The notes: generated by a model not told the origin, from the letters alone. 64,000 bases of DNA from Cristatella mucedo (GCA_009760855.2 WPIO01000007.1:5763501-5827500); one strand, 5' to 3'; counted from the first letter of the stretch, positions 24,455 to 36,430 are shown. Numbers and translations: made by a program.

Positions 24455-25070
24455 ACCAGGTATTTACAGCTGGTGCACAACTCTGCAGCTAGGCTTGTCT
24501 GTCGTCAATGTCGCAGTTGCCACATCACACCACTTCTCGCCGACCTGCACTGGCTACCAGTCAAGCAACGGATCGACTTCAAGGTTTTGTTGTTCACTCT
24601 TAGGTCACGTCATTCTTTGGCTCCAGTCTACCTATCAGATCTACTCCCCCACTACACTAAGCATAGCACCACCTGCTTTTTGGAATTTATCTGTTTACCC
24701 ATAACTCGTATAAATCACAAATCCTTTGGGGACCGTGCCTTTGGTTCGTTTGCTCCATAAGCCTGGAACTCACTAATGACCTTCGTCATGCATTCTCCTG
24801 ACTAGTCTACATTTAAAAAGAAACTAAAAATTCTATTTATGACAACATTTAGTGGGTCCCTGTGATTCGTACTTTAAGAGCTTATGCATGCTGACACCGA
24901 GCATACTGCCACTAATCATACTTGCATGCTGACACTGTGCATGTCAACCATAGCATTGTTATTCTTGTTGTGTATTCAGCATGCTACCACTAACCATTCG
25001 ATCACGCTTCATTTGCAACGCCATACCAAGAGTATTATTTGTTTTTATGCGAATTCGCTAATCTACAGTG
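24455..25070 (+). mobile_element. L2-like LINE fragment
   Basis: Starts at a 'ggtgcacaactctgcagcta' segment, shows HFSPTCTGYQ-type text in one frame, then FGDRAFGSFAP and the 3' UTR. The terminal tail is lost. Confidence 0.8.
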
Positions 25071-25282
25071 AGGTACAATCTTAAGAAGATGGCTCGACCG
25101 GTGCAGCGGGTAAAGCAAAGAGATGGGGGACCACATGTCACCAACACCCTTCGAGAACAGACCGATACCGAGCGGAGCTTGGAGGCATCGTTTAGCCCCC
25201 TCCCACCCTCTGCCAGGGCCTATGCTCGAAGCCAGCAGGCTGGTACTGGAAAGCTAGCTTGTAGGGATACGATTTAGAATAA

Positions 25283-25345
25283 TACTAATAAGTCTTTTGC
25301 ATAGTGTCATAAGATAACTTAATCTCTATTCACGCACTTTACAAC
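25283..25345 (-). mobile_element. L2/SINE2 tail fragment
   Basis: 'aagataacttaatctctatt' and 'cacgcactttacaacttgct' are complements of the shared tail. Too short to tell L2 from SINE2. Confidence 0.5.
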
Positions 25346-25446
25346 TTGCTGCAAGAGAATCAATAACAATGGTTAACAAAAAGCAATGTATCCTGCTTAG
25401 GCAAGCATGCAAAAGACAAAATTGTCATTCTAAGACATGTCAAAGC

Positions 25447-26290
25447 TCATAATAATAATATATAATAATAATAATAATGCACTTGATACAGCGCCCTGAG
25501 AGAACTCAATCTCTCTCTAGGCGCTTTACATTTGCTGTAAAGGGAAATGCAATTGAATGGTGAGTAATATCATGTTTGATAAACAAAACAAAATGAATAA
25601 CATGGTTAGGGGTGACATGCACAGGGTCAGCATGCAAATGTGGTTAGTGGCAGCATGCACAGTGTCAGCACGTATAAGCACATCAAAGATGAATCACAGG
25701 GACCCACTAAATACTGTCCTAAATAGGTATGTTTTTAAGTTCTTTTTAAATGTGGCCAGGTCAGGGGATGTTCTGACGCAGGTCAGGAGGGAGTTCCAGG
25801 CTTTGGGAGCAAGCGACCTAAATGCACGATCTCCAAAGGATGAGGTTTGTAAGAGGTATTGGTAAACTGTTGGATTCCAAAAAGCAGGTGGTACGATGCT
25901 TGGCCTGATAGGGGAGTATATCTCAGAGATAGGCTGGAGCCAAAGAATGAAGTGACCCAAAAGTGAGCGACAAAACCTTGAAGTCAATCCGTTGCTTGAC
26001 TGGTAGCCAGTGCAGGTCGGCGAGAAGTGGTATGATGTGGCAACTGTGACGCTCACGACAGACAAGCCTAGCTGCGAAGTTTTGCACCAGCTGCAATCGC
26101 CTGATCGCACATGCTGGTAGGCCAGTGAGCAGTGAGTTGCAGAAGTCGAGACGGGATGTCACGAATGCATGGACCAACTTAGATGTGGTATCTTTATCTA
26201 AACAAGTCCGAATTTTAGCAATGTTATGAAGCTGAAAATAGGCAGATTTGACTGTGGAGCTGATATGGTCGTGTACCGAGAGTCATAAAC
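25447..26290 (-). mobile_element. L2-like LINE fragment, inverted relative to the 24.5-kb copy
   Basis: The + strand reads ATT repeat complement, tail, 3' UTR, C-terminal domain and back to the [12 protein letters not shown] segment. The copy is truncated 5' at about 26290. It forms a tail-to-tail inverted pair with 24455-25070. Confidence 0.85.
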
Positions 26291-26684
26291 ACAGTCACGG
26301 CTGCTGGTTAGTATGACCCCGTTAGTAACATTCAGTCAATCACGCACAGATAAATAAAGCACACAGAAAAATGAGAGGTCCACTGGGGCGCTATACAAAA
26401 CATGTTGCTGCTACCCTTAGTCACGATGTAAACAGTTTCATTATCCACGAACACATACAAGACAATCTACTCGGACATAGCAAAGGCAGTGTGCAACAGC
26501 TGGGTGTACAGCTTCTTTTTGAATGTCATCAAATCATGAAATGGCGTGATGTAAGTCGGTAGTGAATTCCAAGCTTCGGGAGCATAGTTATTAACAGATT
26601 TTATATTTTTAAGGGACACAAGCAATCGACTAAAGCTAGAAGATGATGCAGTATATCGGGTGGTCTGAAGTGAAACTAAGTCAG

Positions 26685-26857
26685 CTGTGATGGCACACTA
26701 GGTAAGGTGGTTGCTCGGTCCCGAGATCGTGGGTTCGATTCCTGTGGTTGGCGATCCTTTGTCGCCACTGCAAGCGGTAGTGATAGCCATAAAGGCTTTC
26801 CTGTCGCTATACAAAAAGAGGCTGTTTAATCAGCTAGGATTTATTTATTTATTTATT
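26685..26857 (+). mobile_element. SINE1 with an 8-bp target-site duplication
   Basis: A full element: head CTGTGATGGCACACTAGG, B box GGTTCGATTCC, body, 'gaggctgtttaatcagct' and a TTTA tail. TAAGTCAG occurs exactly at both edges (26677-26684 and 26858-26865). It defines the family's ends. Confidence 0.85.
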
Positions 26858-27769
26858 TAAGTCAGATGTATAGGACCTGAGAAAGATGACAGAGGGACCT
26901 AAAGGTGAGTGACAGGATCTTTAAAGTCGATACACTGCTTGACAGGCAGTTAGTGCAGAATGGCAAGCAGTGCTGTAACGTCGAAGTTGTGACGGTTACA
27001 GCAGATAAGCCTAGGGGGGAAGAGATTTGCACTAACTGTATGCATGTTATTGCATGGGCAGGAAGCTTTGCAAGTAGTGAGTTACTGAAGTATAGTCGGG
27101 GTATCACGAATGCATGGACCAGAAAAACTGTGACATCCTCAGCCAAGAAGGCGCACATTTTCCAAATGTACTTAGCTGGAAGTAGGCAGACGTAACTTTA
27201 GAGCTGATGTGTTCATGTATTGACAAGTCATTGTGAAAGAGTACACCCAGATTTCGGGCAAAGACTACAAGCGATATGCTGGTTGAGCAGATATAGAGAG
27301 TGAGGCCTTCCAGTTTCCAGGTAACAGTTGGTTTGCCCATTATTAGTAAGTTGGTACTGTCGTTATTAAACTTCAAAAGGTTTGCTGTCATCTAATGCAA
27401 ATGTCAGCAATGCCTGATGTTAGGGAGCCTATAGAATTTGAGGTGCTGGAAGGCAGTGAAGGATCAAAGCACAATCCTAGCTACGTGTTGTCAGCATACA
27501 AATTAAAGCCTCAATTAAGCCAGGCGATTATATTGGCATGAAGGAGTGTAAATGAAAAGAGTGCAGAAAGCAGATCCCCGGGCACCCCATACGTCGAAGG
27601 AGTATCATTTTCCACTGAACGACACTTCATGAATTCTCCCAAACAAAATAAAAGCAGAGGTATTGCAACACAGTGCCTACAATGCCTAGGTGAGAAGACT
27701 GGCAGTTACAGGACTTAACTTTAATGATATCAAAAACTGCAAAGAGATCCAGCAGAAATAGCAAAGAGA

Positions 27770-28092
27770 TGCTACCGAAGTCACTTCCGACTGATGTCAC
27801 GACACCCCCTGATTTGATGACATTAAAAAAGAAGCTAAAACTCTGTTTCTCACAGCATTTGGTAGGTTCTTGTGATTTGTCCTTTGTGTGCTTATGTGTG
27901 CTGACACTATGCATGCCATGAAACTAACCAAATCTACATGTTGCCGATGCTGTCACGTGTAACCATATTATGCTTGTTGACATTGTGCATGTTACCACTA
28001 ACTATTTAATACTGCTTCCTTTACAGCATTTAAAAATTGTACCTAAAAAGAGATAAAGTTCTCTGAGGTGCTATACAAGGTTATTATTATTC
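27770..28092 (+). mobile_element. L2-like LINE 3' end nested in an older L2
   Basis: Starts in the last codons of the C-terminal domain (TTPPDLMTLKKKLK), continues through the 3' UTR and a 'gttctctgaggtgctataca' tail to an ATT repeat. Minus-strand L2 sequence resumes on both sides. Confidence 0.75.
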
Positions 28093-28550
28093 CTGAGAAA
28101 GTCGTTATACACTCACAGCAGTGCTGACTCTCTAGAGTGGGTTGCTCAACAACCTGACTGGAACTGATTTGCTAGGTTTGAAGTTGGGATATAGATTTTC
28201 CCTGGTGTTACAATCATGTACAGATAACGGTTACAGGCTAAATATGCTTTCTTCTAATACAAGGTGGTAACAAACAGCTAGAAGTATCCAAATATCAAAG
28301 GAAAGAAAACAGGTTGCACTGCTCACACAAAGCATCTATTAGACACAATGTAGCATGTCTTAGCAGTATATGGATATTAATCTAGGAAAAAGAGTGCATG
28401 CAATTGCTGAAACTGTGTTTGCTAAAAACAGGCCCATGCAGCTAGCAATGGGAGACACAAGCAGTTATAAGTGCTTGTATCCGGAGTGCTAGAGAATTGA
28501 ATAATTCTCAGTTGTACATCCTGGCTCTTAAGTGAGAGTGCATGCTAAAC

Positions 28551-28602
28551 TCTCTCTCTCTCTCTGTCTCTCCTTCTCTGTCTCTGTCCCTCTCTCTCTA
28601 GG
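28551..28602. repeat. Interrupted (CT)n followed by G-rich run
   Basis: CT units with TGTC interruptions, then GGGGGGGAGGGGGGGAGG at 28601-28618. Confidence 0.8.
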
Positions 28603-28721
28603 GGGGGAGGGGGGGAGGTCATTTTGGGCAGTAGCTAATGACCTGCTTTTTGCATTTCATCATTTCAGGGCGAGCTGCACGACAGGTAACCCCCCCATGC
28701 ACATTGCAAGTAAAGAGCGGC

Positions 28722-28920
28722 CGATTTAGCAGTCTCATTTAACCAGCAGCAGGAGTGCCTTGGATGCTTTTACGTTCCCACTTGATTGCAGCAGGCGATG
28801 AAGCATAAGGACTTTACCACTCGGCTACGACCCAGTGGCAAAAAGGTTGTAGTATACAGCAAAGGATGGCCTGAAGCAGAACTCAAATCCATAACCTGGG
28901 CCAGGAAGTCCGAAAACCCC
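28722..28920 (-). mobile_element. Possible diverged SINE1
   Basis: 'accagcagcaggagtgcctt' and 'aactcaaatccataacctgg' resemble the SINE1 body and B-box complement, with extra sequence between them. Confidence 0.3.
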
Positions 28921-28967
28921 ATCCCGGCTGCTTCTGCACCTTTTTTTTGCTGGCGATTCATTCGGAA

Positions 28968-29040
28968 TTACTGACAAGTACACCGTAAAGTACACCGACA
29001 AGTACAAGACAACCGACAAGACAAGTACACCGACAGCATA
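28968..29040 (+). repeat. Short minisatellite based on 'acaagtacaccg'
   Basis: The words 'gacaagtacaccg', 'aaagtacaccgacaagtac' and 'gacaagacaagtacaccgac' recur with slips over about 70 bases. Confidence 0.6.
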
Positions 29041-29096
29041 AACCACAGCTAAGGCTGGCGATTGCTGACTTTCCTGACCAAACACACGCATCAAGC

Positions 29097-29656
29097 ATGA
29101 AGCAAAGCACAAAGGATGGAAGAGACGAAGCACAGGGTGAGTGGCTGCTGCAACATGCCGGCCAGCAACCAATGATCCAGCCAGCCAGTGACGCAGGGCA
29201 GCTGTGGAGAGGCATGATAGCACGGCAGGAGAGTTTCGCAGAAGAGGCCAAGCAAAGCAACAAGTCACCATGCCCACATAGACACCAATCAGGAAAGCCG
29301 CGGGGGGGGGGGGGGGGGGGGGTTCAGTGAAGGGGCATGCTGCCAGTCGGAGGCAGCAGCAGCCACTGATCCCGAAATGAGGTATGCAGAAGCTATTGCA
29401 TGGCGCTTGCATAGGCCAGGGTAGCATGCATACTTACAGGGCGTGGCCGACGGTGTCCTGGTATTGTCGAGCGCCACCGTCAGCGCACTGCATCTTAGGA
29501 GGCATCCTGCGAGCAGGTTTTTGCCTTGGCTGCCTTTTCTTTTTCTTTGCCCAACCCGTTTCCATAACCGATGACCTCTCGAAAGACAACTCTCAGATGG
29601 CTCTGCAGCAGTGCACGGACACGGCTGCTACAGCAATGCAGCAGCTACTCGTGGTG
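29097..29656 (+). CDS. Two possible small exons
   Basis: ATG at 29097 opens MKQSTKDGRDEAQ, followed by donor CAGG|GTGAGT at 29137. Further on, an exact 60-base open segment (29597-29656) lies between acceptor ACTCTCAG and donor GTG|GTGAGC and encodes MALQQCTDTAATAMQQLLV. The two do not share phase directly, so at least one intermediate exon would be needed. Weak evidence. Confidence 0.15.
29303..29322. repeat. Poly-G tract
   Basis: About 20 consecutive G bases. Such a run can form G-quadruplexes. Similar runs lie at 33269-33284, and C runs at about 29821-29843. Confidence 0.9.
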
Positions 29657-31169
29657 AGCAACCGAGCGAATAGACACAAGCTCACGGCTTGCAAGCCGCT
29701 TGCAGCAGAGGCAAGGGGCGGGAACCTGACTTCCTTGCATTGCTACTTCCACCGTCCTGTGATTGGCATCGCCTGCCGAATTAAAGTTCTGGCCCATCCC
29801 ATGCTTAATCCTAGCAATGTCCCCCCCTTACCCCCCCCCCCCCGAGCACGGGCACACGTTTACTTTTTCCAATCCCCAAGGCAGCTTAGACTGAGGTGCT
29901 GCCAGTTGCTGCCGAAGTCGTTCCCCTAAGCGTCCGGTGCCTCCCTACAGCCAGATTAGCATTGCACAGGTAGGACTGGACAGCATCCAACATACTCGAT
30001 GGCATCATCCATAAGCAATCCGCTTACCCGACGATTAGCACGGCTGGCTCTGCTACAGCTGAGACCGGGTCAGATCGGGTTGAGCAGGGCAGCAAGCTTA
30101 CCACACACTCAGCCAATGGAAACATGCATGCCCCAACAGACCCCTCCAGGTAGCCACCAAATGTGGTGAATGGCACACCTAGGCCCCTTCTTTCTTCGAG
30201 CAGCCAGCACCGACGATGCAGACTGCACTATGTTTTTTTTTTATGCAACACATGTTTTGTTCCTGGTCAGTAAGTGCTATTTTAAAATTGCTTATGCCTC
30301 AACGAGAACAGTATCTTAAATTTGCAATGCATCCATTTCTAATAAGAAAATGGATGAAGTTGCATTTTCTTGTTCCCCTATGGTCAAACCAAACAGCAAA
30401 TAAATCAAAATTAACAAAAGTTTATACCGAAGTTATGCAAACAGGATCCCACTAGATTGAGATGATTTTTTTTGAGATTTGCAATTATGGTGCAAATCAC
30501 TTTCAAGAGTCTGGCCACCAAATGTAGACACCCATCCCCTTCTCATTTTTTTTTATTATGCCGTCCTTTCTATCGGCATTTGAAGTCCAGTATATCCAAA
30601 TGGAGGAGCCCATCTTGCTTCTCCGAGTAAGCACATATGTTTCCCTGAATTTATTAAAATGAGCATCAATAACACGCACATTGAAGGACATCATGAAGCC
30701 CATTGTGCTGCATTTCTTTCCCACAGTCTCGACCGGCACTATTACTAGCACTACAGTGTTCTACCTTGCGATTGACCAGGAAACGCCGAACTACTGCAAC
30801 GAACTACTGCAACACAGGTGTTCTAACCCTCTTTCTCATTACCAGGGAGCCACTTGGGGGAGAGGGAGGAAGTTCCGGTCAAGCTTTGGCCCCTTCCTTT
30901 GCTTATCTTGAACACACCGCTGGGTGCATGCCATGATGGTCAAGCTTCCAAGAAACTGAAGGAAATATACAGTTTACTAACACTTAACAAGGTCATAGAA
31001 TGGCTAGCAGCACTATCTGTCGTACAATGTCGTTCAAAGCAGCCATAGAGCCGAGTCAGAAGTGGAATGAGCACAGAAGGAAGAACGTTAGGAATGGAGG
31101 CAAGCCCCGACCAATCCGCAGACGGCCTCTCAATGTCGATGCCGTTTGCCTAGGCGAGCCACCAATCTC

Positions 31170-31290
31170 CTTCAAATTGCACTGCTTACCAGTGGTTCGG
31201 TCTAGGCATTCTATGGCCTGGCAGCGGCCATCGGCATTGACTTGCAAAATTGACCGGCAAAACCAACGGCAGACTCGTGCGTTCGGTTAA
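31170..31290 (-). CDS. Possible Cys-rich exon with a strong donor
   Basis: The minus strand shows CRSILQVNADGRCQAIECLD followed by donor ACTG|GTAAGC. The Cys spacing resembles small extracellular modules, but no acceptor or neighbouring exon was fixed. Confidence 0.18.
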
Positions 31291-32534
31291 ACAAAGCAAG
31301 AGCCTGGTCGCCAACCGGATGCTGAAGCTGTGGCTGGCAGCATGCTCAGCGATTTGGCTGGTGGGTGGCAAAGTCAATGCTCAGTCACGGTTAGCAGTGC
31401 CGAGCTCCGAGAAGATGGTGATCATAATTTGGGGGGGGGGTGGTAAGAGGAGCCTGTAAGGAAGCCAATAAATGAGCAGAGTGGCACAAGGCGTGCTGTA
31501 AGCACGCACTGCCACATAAGCCTATCTACCACTGTTAATGTGCTGCACAAAGTCTACTAAGGAAAAATGCTGCTGCTTGTTCTGTTCCGACACCTGCAAT
31601 CAGCAGAGCGCATCCTGCGCTTCTGAGGTTGACATCGACGAGCCCTTGCGACGGCAAGCTTTCAGCCTTTGGCTGCACCAGTTAAGACCGCTTGGCTGGG
31701 AACTGGTCGTGCCAATGAGCCAAGTTGCAGCTAAGGCTTAGAAAACATGGGCACCCAACATGCTGGTTATCAGTGCTTCCAGAGCTACACCAATTGCGAA
31801 GGTAAATGTGCTGAATTATCCAGCACCCACCCCACACCACCGTGGTGAGGGGGAAGAAATATCCACTCGATAAAAATACCCACACGAAGAACTTGCATTT
31901 TAAGACCCCAAAGCATAGAAGCAAAATCAAAACAGCACTGCTTGAATGGATTATTGCTGATACGAACCTATTGCCACATTTTGCTAGCTAATTAGCACCA
32001 GGAACAAGCTTCTGGGGGGGACCAGCTCCTGCTAGTTTGGCCCAGGTAGGTCGATTCATCTAGATGAAAAGTAGCAGGCCAGACAGGTACAGTTCCACGA
32101 TACTGTGCCAACAGGTTACTGTTCTGATGTCTATGCCGCAAGGTCGGCTGAAAACTACGTGGAATCATTGGGTGGGTACTTCTAGACAGTTATTTCTTCT
32201 TACCCAGAGAATTTTATGCGCGAAACAAGTGCCGATAGAAAGATCGGCACTGAACCGGCGGTGGGCTGTGGGCGGCTGAGATTTTCCTTCTTTTGCCGAT
32301 GTCTTAGTCGACACGCATTACAGCGCTCACGTCGGTTTGAGCTACACAAGTTCGTCGCCGTCTCTCGAAACACCAACATGCCAAGCTCGCGAAACACGCG
32401 GCAGGTTTTCACAGCACGATTCGCCGCATCGACGCAGCAGTGGCAGGCCGCCACGGGGCGCGGTGCGATCGACCGACAGGTCGAGTCGAGCAATGGCCGC
32501 GACTTCGAAATACAGGCACGCGCTTTACGTTTGA

Positions 32535-32909
32535 TCGGCGAGCACCGATTCCAAAACGGGTAAGGGCCAAGCGACAGAGGCGAACAGCAGGGTACCGCAC
32601 AAAACTTCACAACCGCCCAGCAAGGCGACCGGCGCGTTCATCCCACCCAGCGCGGCCGCACCGCGCTCGCTTACCGGGAGCCCGACGGCCGCCGACGGAA
32701 GCAAGATCGACTACGTAGAAGTGGCGGCGGCTGCCCGCGAAGCCTCAGCACGCGCCGACGCCATTACGGGATACATAGCAGAGGCGTATCAGTACTTGGC
32801 TGCCCGGCCGCAAGATGTCGACTATGCGGCGAGCGGCTTTCAGGCGCGCGGTCCCATCGCGGCTCGTGCCGCTGCCGCAAAAGCGCTCAGAATTAAGGAC
32901 CGCCTCTAA
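32535..32909 (+). CDS. Possible C-terminal exon, Ser/Pro linker then Ala-rich helix
   Basis: A 124-codon frame opens after a TGA at 32532 and ends at TAA 32907-32909. It has no ATG, so any start would be in an upstream exon. Its first half is a polar linker (SKATGAFIPPSAAAPRSL). Its second half is strongly helical (KIDYVEVAAAAREASARADA, then ITGYIAEAYQYLAARPQD). The amino-acid order looks protein-like rather than random, but I do not recognise it. A different-frame ATG stretch (MPSSRNTRQVFTARF at about 32380) precedes it and may belong to a first exon. Confidence 0.35.
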   Translation, partial: SASTDSKTGKGQATEANSRVPHKTSQPPSKATGAFIPPSAAAPRSLTGSPTAADGSKIDYVEVAAAAREASARADAITGYIAEAYQYLAARPQDVDYAASGFQARGPIAARAAAAKALRIKDRL

Positions 32910-32999
32910 GGGATCAAGATCGAGTAAGATACCTGACGGGAAGTGCCGCTAGTGCGGCGCTGCACCGCGCGACGACCGCTACCGTCGGGTGGCGACCTG

Positions 33000-34000
33000 A
33001 GGGGGGATGGTACAAAGGCAGACGCGCTGACCTCTTACCGTGCAGCGCCGTTCTAAATGCCGTGTGCACCGCGAAGTTCGCAGAGGCGAGGGAAGCGGAC
33101 GACACTGCCGGCGTCATTGTGCTCCATCTACACGGAGGTCAATCCTTGAGCAGCGGCTGGGCTCCCTCGAACAGGCTGCCGCGAGGCGGTGCGGATTTGC
33201 GGAAGTGCAGTTGAATAATAGCGCGCATACGTCTTAGCCAATAGTATCTGACCAAGCTCCTGAGCGGGCGGGGGGGGGGGGGGAGGTGCGAAACTAGGGA
33301 AGGACGGAAGCGAACCAGGGCGGAAGTTAAGCCGTCCTCGTGGTAACGACCGCGCCCCTTGCGTACGCATCGGATTCCAACCGTAGCGCCCAACGCGGCT
33401 GGCTAGAGCGGCCACCAAAAGCCAACCGGACTGGCCACCGTGAAAGAAATTTCCGTATCAAGAGTCAGCAGGCCCTTAGGTTTGGGGGACGCCTCGGCGT
33501 TGAATCGCCGACGCTACACATGCTACCCCGCTTCTCCCTTTCCTATGCAACGTCAACCGCAGGGGTCGACGGCTTTAGCCAGCACAGCAGGACTGCTGCC
33601 TCCTCCGACAGGCCACCAGTTCAGCTCCGCCAATTACCGACCGGGTCATGTGACCCTCGGCATAGCTAGCTTCGGTTTTCCTGCCCGACCCCCGTCGGCC
33701 TGTGAGGACGCCTTTTTCTCCTTCTTCTCGGCTGCGTCTAGAGCGGGCCGCGAAGCTAAGAGGGGAGTAGAGAAGTCGTTGTAAGCTTAGAGAGCTCCAG
33801 CTCCGCGTTGGGAGAGGACGAAGGCTTACCTTGAGCCTCCCGGGTAGGGAATTGGCAAAATGTGTACATGTAATATAAGTTCAATGGCTCGGTAAGCAGT
33901 TATATTACCGATGCTGTGGCTCCTAGAGATCTTAACGTTAAGCTACAAGTGCTTCTGTTTGCTCCATCCTGACGCTGCAGGGGCGGCAAATGAGCAGAAG
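33000..34000. other. GC-rich stretch with an uncertain + frame
   Basis: The + frame ending at 33784 reads SAACEDAFF-like text (actual: SACEDAFFSFFSAASRAGRE) after a Pro/Ser/Gln-rich part (MQRQPQGSTALASTAG). It could be a C-terminal exon. No splice sites were fixed. Confidence 0.25.
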
Positions 34001-35150
34001 GTTTCAAAAAGCTGAAACAGCGCCCCTTCATCGCTCGCACCCCCGGTGTTTCTCGTTCACGAACTATATGTTTCATATAATTCTATCAGAAAAATTATGA
34101 TTTCCGGTCAAAAATCAACATATTTAATTTTGAATGCAAGATAGTGAGTCTGTCAACACAGGCCGCAGACGTCACGCATCTACTGTACCCTTGAAGATAT
34201 TTTCGCTACTACTACGACTGAAATGGCGGCGCCAGATAAACTAGCCAGATTTTGGCTGATAATTATTTTTCAAAATTATGCAATAATCAAAGGCTGAAGT
34301 GTTTATAAAAAGCCGGCGTCATGAGATAGAAGCAGTTGTGATGGCATTGGCATTAGACCTGATTTGAGCTCTAGGCCGCAGAGCTATTGGTGTACGTCAC
34401 GTCCGCTATTAAACGCCTGTAACCGTCCGTTGCCGTCAAATAGACTAGACTACATAATGGATACGTACTTGCCATGCTATAGTATGAGCGCTTTTCGCCG
34501 CTGCCGGGTTCCTCCTACTATCGGCGTACGTGCGTGCATTGGTGGTGCAGTACCTACAAGTAGCTAGTCGTGCTGCAAGGTTTAGGCGTCACCAGTATTC
34601 GTCGAGCGGCAGCTGGACCAGCACTGTTATGAACGCAGCGTTTTCGGCTTAGTTCTGACCGGACATGGAAGCCGGACAGTGCGTTCTTAACACGACAGTA
34701 AAGGCACGATGAGTGTCATTGAAATAATCGCAGGGAACATAATTTACTTCTCTGAAAAGTAGCAGCAGCATTAATTCTCATACTTAAAATTAAACGATGA
34801 TTAATGCATCGAATTATGGAATAGTGATGAGCAAGCTTTTGATCATCGCTGCATTATTTAATAAAGTATATAAGTGCTATGGTGATTATCTTATTAATTG
34901 TCCTGGAATATTAAGAAAATAAATTTCATTTAATTATCGTGAAGGCCTTAAATTTGTAAATTGTTTTTCTAAGACTTTTTGTGATTGCACGATAGGAACT
35001 CTCTGTAATTGCTGGTGTCCTTTGACTATGCCTGAGATAAAGACAATGATACTCAAGAGAGCTTCAAAGGACTATTATCGTCAACGCATCCAAAGAGCTC
35101 CAAAGGAGTTTCCTAACCACCACTGCAATGAAGCCGGGAGAAAGAGAGCA
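34000..35150. other. Stretch with nothing recognised
   Basis: AT-rich. No coding or repeat signal was found. Confidence 0.4.
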
Positions 35151-35153
35151 AAG

Positions 35154-35167
35154 CGAGAGAGAGAGCG

Positions 35168-35241
<74 letters not shown>
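35154..35241. repeat. (GA)n microsatellite
   Basis: About 43 GA units with two interruptions. Confidence 0.95.
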
Positions 35242-35244
<3 letters not shown>

Positions 35245-35631
35245 CAAGCAGAACATAAGAGTAGCCGTAGTTTATTTGTCACCGCGTGAAACGCAGAACG
35301 ACCGCCGCCGCCAGTTTCTTTTCTGCACGCAGAGCTAGGGGGCAGAGTGGCTCAGTCCGCACCTCTCACACTCCCTTTCTGTCCCACATTCCCGGGACTG
35401 CCCCAAGCCGCACCAATAACGGAGCGGCAAGGCCCACTCGGTTGTCACATCGATCAAGGAGCTGCACAGGCTAACCTCTAACCTCGATGCCGCATCAGAC
35501 ACCAGCTCAGTCAGGGCGACCCCGAGACTACATACCCCCACGATCTACAGATCAGTACATCACACATTTGCAAACTCAAACGAAGCCCATATGGTGAGAC
35601 GTACTGGTTGCTTCCTGCTCACCAATCCGGT

Positions 35632-35817
35632 GAACCGTGATGGCACACCAGGTAAGGCGGTTGCTTTTCACCACCTCAGTGCGGAGGTCGTGGGTTCGAA
35701 TCCTTCCGTGCGTGATTTTTACCGCGACTGCAAGCGTCGGCGATAGCTTTAAAGACTCTTCTGCCGCTATATAAAAGAGGCTATTAAATCAGCGAGCATT
35801 TATTTTATTTATTTAGT
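35632..35817 (+). mobile_element. SINE1 (tRNA-derived)
   Basis: Head CGTGATGGCACACCAGG, B box GGTTCGAATCC at about 35694, body with 'ttctgccgctatataaaaga', then a TTTA tail. No clear target duplication. Confidence 0.8.
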
Positions 35818-36218
35818 GCATGCGGCCTGTGGATCGCCTGTACATCGCCGAAAAATCGATGAGGCCTCGCGCCGCCGCCAGTCCGCCAAGTCCAGCAAGT
35901 CATCTGGCGTAGCAGCCGCCGGTGTCGTGCCAAGCGATCGACATTCCTCCTAAATGTACATATAAGTAGGCTACGCAGCGGCCGTTCGGAGAAGTCGGGC
36001 GACAGCACAGCCTTTGGTAACCAGCCGGACATTTAAGCTGCCAGCTTTCACGGTCGCCTGGTCGTTCATTTCTTAGCCGACCCAGCCTCCGCCTGCCAAT
36101 CTACGCCGCCCCAGTCTCAGCCTCGTAGGCTGCAGCTGCCGCTCCTGGCCGCTCCTGGTCGCAACCAGACTGTCCGACTGCGATTGTACTATATTCGCGC
36201 GTAGCAGCCGGGCTCTAC

Positions 36219-36430
36219 CGGCCTGTGAATGCAGGCTTCGCGCAGCTTCAACGAGTCGTCCTGAGCCGCCTGCGGAGCGCTCGTGGCCACGGCGAAGGCA
36301 CCGCCTTGCGTAGCGAGTAGCAAATACGAGGGCCACTCACTCGGTTTAATGCGGCTCTGCTGGATCTGCCGATCTTCCAAGTCAAGCAGCCTACCGGCGA
36401 AGTCATCGTTGCCATTGAGACAGTCGAACG
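36219..36430 (-). CDS. Internal exon of an unrecognised gene
   Basis: Acceptor GTCTTGTGCAG and donor CCG|GTAGAG bound 212 bases: two bases of a split codon plus 70 complete codons, without stops. The product has FDCLNGNDDFAGRLLDLEDR, an amphipathic DRQIQQSRIKPSEWPSYLLL, then an Ala-rich part. A possible upstream start, MQDKLEAAAA at about 36543 on the same strand, could not be joined with a good donor. Nothing about function can be said. The GC-rich setting and exact splice fit argue for a real gene. Confidence 0.45.

Larger units (their letters stand above)
26490..28200 (-). mobile_element. L2-like LINE interrupted by a SINE1 and by a second L2
   Basis: Minus-strand pieces lie at 26490-26684, 26858-27770 and 28092-28200. 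They are in the order of one element: C-terminal domain, middle region, SAVFDIIKV, then the region upstream of it. The gaps hold a SINE1 (26685-26857) and a + strand L2 3' end (27770-28092). Confidence 0.75.

Noticed and set aside
28825-29427. 200-codon minus frame with several hydrophobic segments and a proline run
   Set aside because: It crosses a poly-G tract, a minisatellite and a probable SINE1 remnant, and has no splice-site support. The hydrophobicity is likely chance.
32440-32718. Arg/Pro-rich + frame overlapping the 32.5-kb candidate
   Set aside because: Composition is typical of an out-of-frame reading of GC-rich coding DNA. The frame ending at 32909 is more protein-like.
35630-35730. 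tRNA genes at the GGTTCGAATCC motifs
   Set aside because: All such motifs belong to SINE1 or SINE2 copies with degenerate arms and SINE bodies. No full cloverleaf was seen.
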